7,565 nucleotides of DNA, taken from assembly GCA_039029915.1 (NCBI GenBank), contig JBCCFD010000404.1, forward strand, positions 1 to 7,565, in the 5' to 3' direction. Positions 5,640 to 7,565 of the stretch are shown one piece after another. The notes under the pieces are model-generated. The model worked only from the letters and a program-made list of their open reading frames with translations, had not been told where the DNA came from and ran no database searches. Position numbers and translations under genes: made by a program. Source of the stretch: QQUD01 sp039029915 (GTDB lineage: Bacteria; Chloroflexota; Anaerolineae; Promineifilales; Promineifilaceae). Positions within the stretch are counted from its first letter, which is position 1. Every line of letters starts with the position of its first letter.

Positions 5640-5851
5640 GTCGGGGGTTGGGGATTGAGGATTAGGGATTGAGGATTGGGCTATTGGGTAATTTGTTATT
5701 GGTTCTTGTTTAGCGGCGGCTGAGCGTAAGTGAGCGGCGGCTGAGTGCCTCCCGAGCTTGTTGAGGGGCTTGTCGAAGCCGTAGCGAGTTAAACGGCATT
5801 GCCTGATAGCAATTCTGAGGGTGAAGCCTTCGACAAGCTCAGGCATCAGGC
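5640..5851 (+). repeat. Composite repeat spacer between lysJ and lysK
   Basis: Three repeat types lie side by side. GGGGATTGAGGATTAGGG-type degenerate units (5641-5690) resemble those before lysJ. A 13-base direct repeat AGCGGCGGCTGAG occurs at 5712-5724 and 5733-5745. An inverted repeat follows with an 11-base perfect core (GCTTGTCGAAG 5768-5778, CTTCGACAAGC 5828-5838); the right copy, CCTTCGACAAGCTCAGG, looks like a dispersed intergenic repeat seen in many bacterial genomes (from recall). The left copy is preceded by a partial duplicate (GAGCTTGTTGAG, 5754-5765). The array runs right up to the lysK start codon. No gene or convincing terminator is present. Confidence 0.75.
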
Positions 5852-6922
5852 ATGAGTGAAAAAATGATGATGGATCGGGATCAATTTATAAAACGTTTAG
5901 TGGAAATACGGAGCTTGTCCGGTGAGGAACAAGCAGTGGCCCAGTTTTTAATCGATCAAATGGACCAGCTGGGCATGGACTCACACATTGACGACGCAGG
6001 AAATGCGGTGGGGATCAAGGAGCGACCGGATGAAAACGGCCGTATTTCCCAAACCATTATCCTGCTCGGCCACATGGACACCGTGCCGGGTAATATTCCT
6101 GTTCACATCAAAGATGGCATTCTGCACGGGCGCGGTTCTGTCGATGCCAAAGGGCCACTAGCTACTTTTGTGCAGGCGACCGCCCAAGCGGCGCTATCCG
6201 CAGGCACCCGCGTGATTGTTATTGGCGCCGTAGAAGAAGAGTCAGCCACCTCGAAAGGGGCACGGCACGTAGCCACGCAATCCCTGCCTGACTTTTGCAT
6301 CATTGGAGAGCCAAGCGGCTGGGATGGGGTCACGCTGGGATACAAAGGGCGTATTTTGATCGATTATGAATGTAAAGTGCCGATGAGCCACACGGCGGGG
6401 CAAGGGGTAGGCGCGGCGGAAACGGCCGTTAGCTGGTGGAACCAGCTTGACAACCACATCAAACGCTACAACGAAACCCGACCCAAACTATTCGACCAGC
6501 TCATTCCTTCCCTGCGCGACTTTCACACCGCCAGCGACGGCCTCACCAACAGCGCCAAGCTCAAAGTTGGGGTTCGCCTGCCGCCTGATTTTGATATTGA
6601 CGCCTATAAAAACCAGGTTTTAGCGTGGGGTGAAAATGCCGAGATTAAGTTCCACGGCATTGAGACAGCGTTCCAATCCACCCGCAAAACCAAGCTGGCC
6701 CGCCTGTTCAACCGTGCCCTGCGTCAAAACGGCGTGCAGCCCAAATTCAAAGTCAAAACCGGCACCTCCGACATGAACGTCGTTGGCCCCGTTTGGCAAT
6801 GCCCCATCGTCGCTTACGGCCCCGGCGACAGCAGCCTCGACCACACGCCAGAGGAACATTTAGTGCTCTCGGAATATCATCAAGCCATCGGGATACTCAC
6901 AAATGTGCTTGAAAGCTTCTAA
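5852..6922 (+). CDS. lysK: LysK, LysW-lysine hydrolase
   Basis: LysK is an M20-family metallohydrolase (ArgE/DapE relatives) that cleaves the isopeptide bond of LysW-lysine, releasing lysine and regenerating LysW. The 356-residue protein shows GHMDTV (H74, D76), GRGSVDAKGPL with the metal-bridging D98, the catalytic/metal glutamates in VEEES (128-130), GEPS (E153) and SLDHTPEEHL (H331). Length is normal for LysK. ATG 5852 is the first in frame; ATGs at 5864, 5867 and 5870 also precede the conserved part, so the start is uncertain by up to 6 residues. The only Shine-Dalgarno candidate for 5852 (AGG 5841-5843) comes from the upstream repeat. Motif copies lie at 6036 (NGR) and 6422 (TAV). It is the last gene of the cluster. 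Confidence 0.94.
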   Translation: MSEKMMMDRDQFIKRLVEIRSLSGEEQAVAQFLIDQMDQLGMDSHIDDAGNAVGIKERPDENGRISQTIILLGHMDTVPGNIPVHIKDGILHGRGSVDAKGPLATFVQATAQAALSAGTRVIVIGAVEEESATSKGARHVATQSLPDFCIIGEPSGWDGVTLGYKGRILIDYECKVPMSHTAGQGVGAAETAVSWWNQLDNHIKRYNETRPKLFDQLIPSLRDFHTASDGLTNSAKLKVGVRLPPDFDIDAYKNQVLAWGENAEIKFHGIETAFQSTRKTKLARLFNRALRQNGVQPKFKVKTGTSDMNVVGPVWQCPIVAYGPGDSSLDHTPEEHLVLSEYHQAIGILTNVLESF

Positions 6923-6988
6923 ATTCCCTCAAACCATTGACGGAAAACTTGCGAGGTTGCTAAACATCAAGTAACGCCATTGAGGAAA

Positions 6989-7013
6989 TAGCGATTTCTC
7001 GTCGCTACTTTTC
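6989..7013 (+). terminator. Weak candidate terminator of the lys operon
   Basis: TAGCGA (6989-6994) and TCGCTA (7002-7007) form a 6-bp stem with a 7-nt loop, followed by CTTTTC. It lies 67 nt after the lysK stop and is the only hairpin with a following T-run on the + strand in this gap, but both stem and T-tract are short. Confidence 0.35.
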
Positions 7014-7250
7014 AATTGATTCACAGACTTTCAGCGCCACTTCTTTCGAAATAACAGTTTGACACGGAGCGGCACCCCCACACCCATCATCTCGAACAGT
7101 TTCACTTTGTCAAGGTGAACGGAGGTTGTTGTGTTATCTCGAACGAAGCGAAATAAGAGACTGTTTCGTAAATGACGGGGGCGAATTGGGAATCAGGGAT
7201 CGGGTGGTGGTGCCGATATCAGGTTATGTTCGTTTGTTATGACGTAGGGA

Positions 7251-7359
7251 TGGGATAGCGCGGAATCTTCTAGATAAAACAAAACGAGATTTCCCCGCGC
7301 TATCTCACCCTCATCTGGACATTACAGTGATTTGATGGGCGAGATAGCTGGGCGAAATC
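7251..7359. repeat. Inverted repeat with a third degenerate copy
   Basis: GATAGCGCGG (7254-7263) and CCGCGCTATC (7295-7304) form a perfect 10-bp inverted repeat, extendable to 13 pairs (with one G-T) to 7251/7307. Inside it AATCT (7264-7268) pairs with AGATT (7287-7291). A third copy on the + strand, GAGATAGCTGGGCGAAATC (7341-7359), matches the reverse complement of the right arm at 16 of 19 positions. It may be a small palindromic repetitive element; no T-tract supports an intrinsic terminator. Confidence 0.6.
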
Positions 7360-7367
7360 GGTGTATT

Positions 7368-7392
7368 GGATAAGTGGGGTGCCCACCTATCC
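7368..7392 (-). terminator. Hairpin after the leftward gene, possible terminator
   Basis: On the - strand, GGATAGGTGGG and CCCACTTATCC form an 11-bp stem (one G-U) with a 3-nt loop, starting 23 nt after the stop codon of the partial gene at the right edge. No T-tract follows, so it would be an atypical terminator or an mRNA 3'-end stabiliser. On the + strand the same stem has an A-C mismatch, which favours function on the - strand. Confidence 0.4.
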
Positions 7393-7414
7393 CGCCCGTA
7401 CGGGGAAATTCAGT

Positions 7415-7565
7415 TTAATTGTTAATCAGCGGTAGGTACGAGGTCTCAAGCTCGGCACCTTCAAGCTCAAAGAGTGTGATAGAGTCGGCGGGCAATGTTG
7501 GGCTGAAGCCACCGGCCGCGACGACCACATCTTGTTGGCGGGTGATTTGGGAGAGGTCGTCACCA
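7415..7565 (-). CDS. C-terminus of probable secreted glycoside-hydrolase-like protein (partial)
   Basis: Only the last 49 residues and the stop codon (TAA, 7415-7417) are in the window; the gene continues past the right edge. The segment LPADSITLFELEG (residues 24-36 of the visible part) resembles the final beta strand of the accessory beta-sandwich of several glycoside hydrolase families (such as GH30, GH39, GH51), where a Leu-Pro-x-x-Ser-(Ile/Val)-Thr pattern is common. The chain ends TSYLPLINN. A C-terminal YLPL(I/V) motif is, from recall, frequent in exported proteins of Chloroflexota. The frame is open to the window edge while the other two frames on this strand are closed by TGA. The enzyme class is a guess from a short segment; coding status is more certain than function. 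It is convergent with the lys operon and unrelated to it in function. Confidence 0.6.
   Translation of the reverse strand, partial: GDDLSQITRQQDVVVAAGGFSPTLPADSITLFELEGAELETSYLPLINN

Larger units (their letters stand above)
359..6430. repeat. Highly iterated palindrome ACGGCCGT (17 copies)
   Basis: The 8-base palindrome ACGGCCGT begins at 359, 611, 947, 2870, 3092, 3368, 3881, 3932, 4102, 4520, 4570, 4864, 4980, 5134, 5607, 6036 and 6422. Eleven copies are the full decamer AACGGCCGTT. Only two other CGGCCG cores occur in the window (423, 7513), so 17 of 19 cores have the A...T flanks. Chance expectation for an 8-mer in random sequence of this length is about 0.1. In genes it is read as TAV (9 times), x-GR (6) and KRPF (1); one copy is in the lys promoter spacer. 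This resembles the HIP1 palindrome of cyanobacteria in behaviour, not in sequence. Confidence 0.93.
6923..7414. other. Noncoding region after lysK with short repeats
   Basis: There is no credible gene on either strand. ATCTCGAAC occurs twice (7089-7097, 7136-7144), the second within a GAACGAAGCGAAATAAGAGA segment resembling a common dispersed intergenic repeat (from recall). TTCACTT (7101-7107) and AGGTGAA (7113-7119) form a minor hairpin. GGGAATCAGGGATCGGG (7188-7204) recalls the G/A-rich spacers of the lys operon. From 7251 to 7404 the region holds several inverted repeats listed separately, plus a perfect palindrome CCCGTACGGG (7395-7404). The two flanking genes converge here, so terminators for both are expected. 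Confidence 0.55.

Noticed and set aside
3449..5851. CRISPR array or mobile element in the repeat-filled spacers
   Set aside because: Repeats are short, degenerate and irregularly spaced, with no unique spacers of equal length and no transposase.

Overview
The window holds one complete lysine-biosynthesis operon on the + strand, lysW-lysX-lysY-lysZ-lysJ-lysK (1289-6922). This is the second half of the alpha-aminoadipate (AAA) route, in which intermediates are carried on the small protein LysW. A divergent hypothetical gene (196-729, - strand) lies to the left. The C-terminus of a probable secreted glycoside-hydrolase-like protein (7415-7565, - strand) lies at the right edge. In bacteria this LysW pathway is known from Thermus/Deinococcus and several other phyla including Chloroflexota. 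The YLPLI tail of the right-edge protein, the degenerate G/A-rich spacers and the intermediate base composition make me favour a Chloroflexota (Anaerolineae-like) bacterium; that assignment is inference.

Layout. 1-195: AT-rich, no convincing gene. 196-729: hypothetical protein, transcribed leftwards. 730-935: AT-rich divergent spacer. 936-1288: regulatory leader of the lysine operon, with a near-consensus sigma70-type promoter (TTGACA, 17 bp, extended-10 TATACT) followed by two tandem modules. Each module has a short lysine-rich ORF (25 and 20 codons, both with a T-x-KKxKKxKA block), then a possible antiterminator pairing, then a strong intrinsic terminator. 1289-6922: the six lys genes. Three internal spacers (3449-3570, 4378-4469, 5640-5851) are filled with low-complexity or repeat sequence. 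6923-7414: noncoding, with short inverted repeats. 7415-7565: 3' end of a gene on the - strand.

How it works together. LysX attaches AAA to the C-terminal Glu of LysW. LysZ phosphorylates the side-chain carboxylate, LysY reduces it, LysJ transaminates it and LysK releases lysine. The leader fits ribosome-mediated transcription attenuation, read twice in series. When charged tRNA-Lys is scarce, ribosomes stall on the AAG/AAA codons, the antiterminators form and polymerase reads into lysW. When lysine is plentiful, the ribosome reaches the stop codon and each terminator folds. The leaders also argue that lysine, not arginine/ornithine, is the controlling end product.

A second unusual signal is a highly iterated palindrome, ACGGCCGT (mostly AACGGCCGTT). 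There are 17 copies, against about 0.1 expected for an 8-mer in random sequence of this length. They occur in all three codon phases and once exactly inside the lys promoter spacer.
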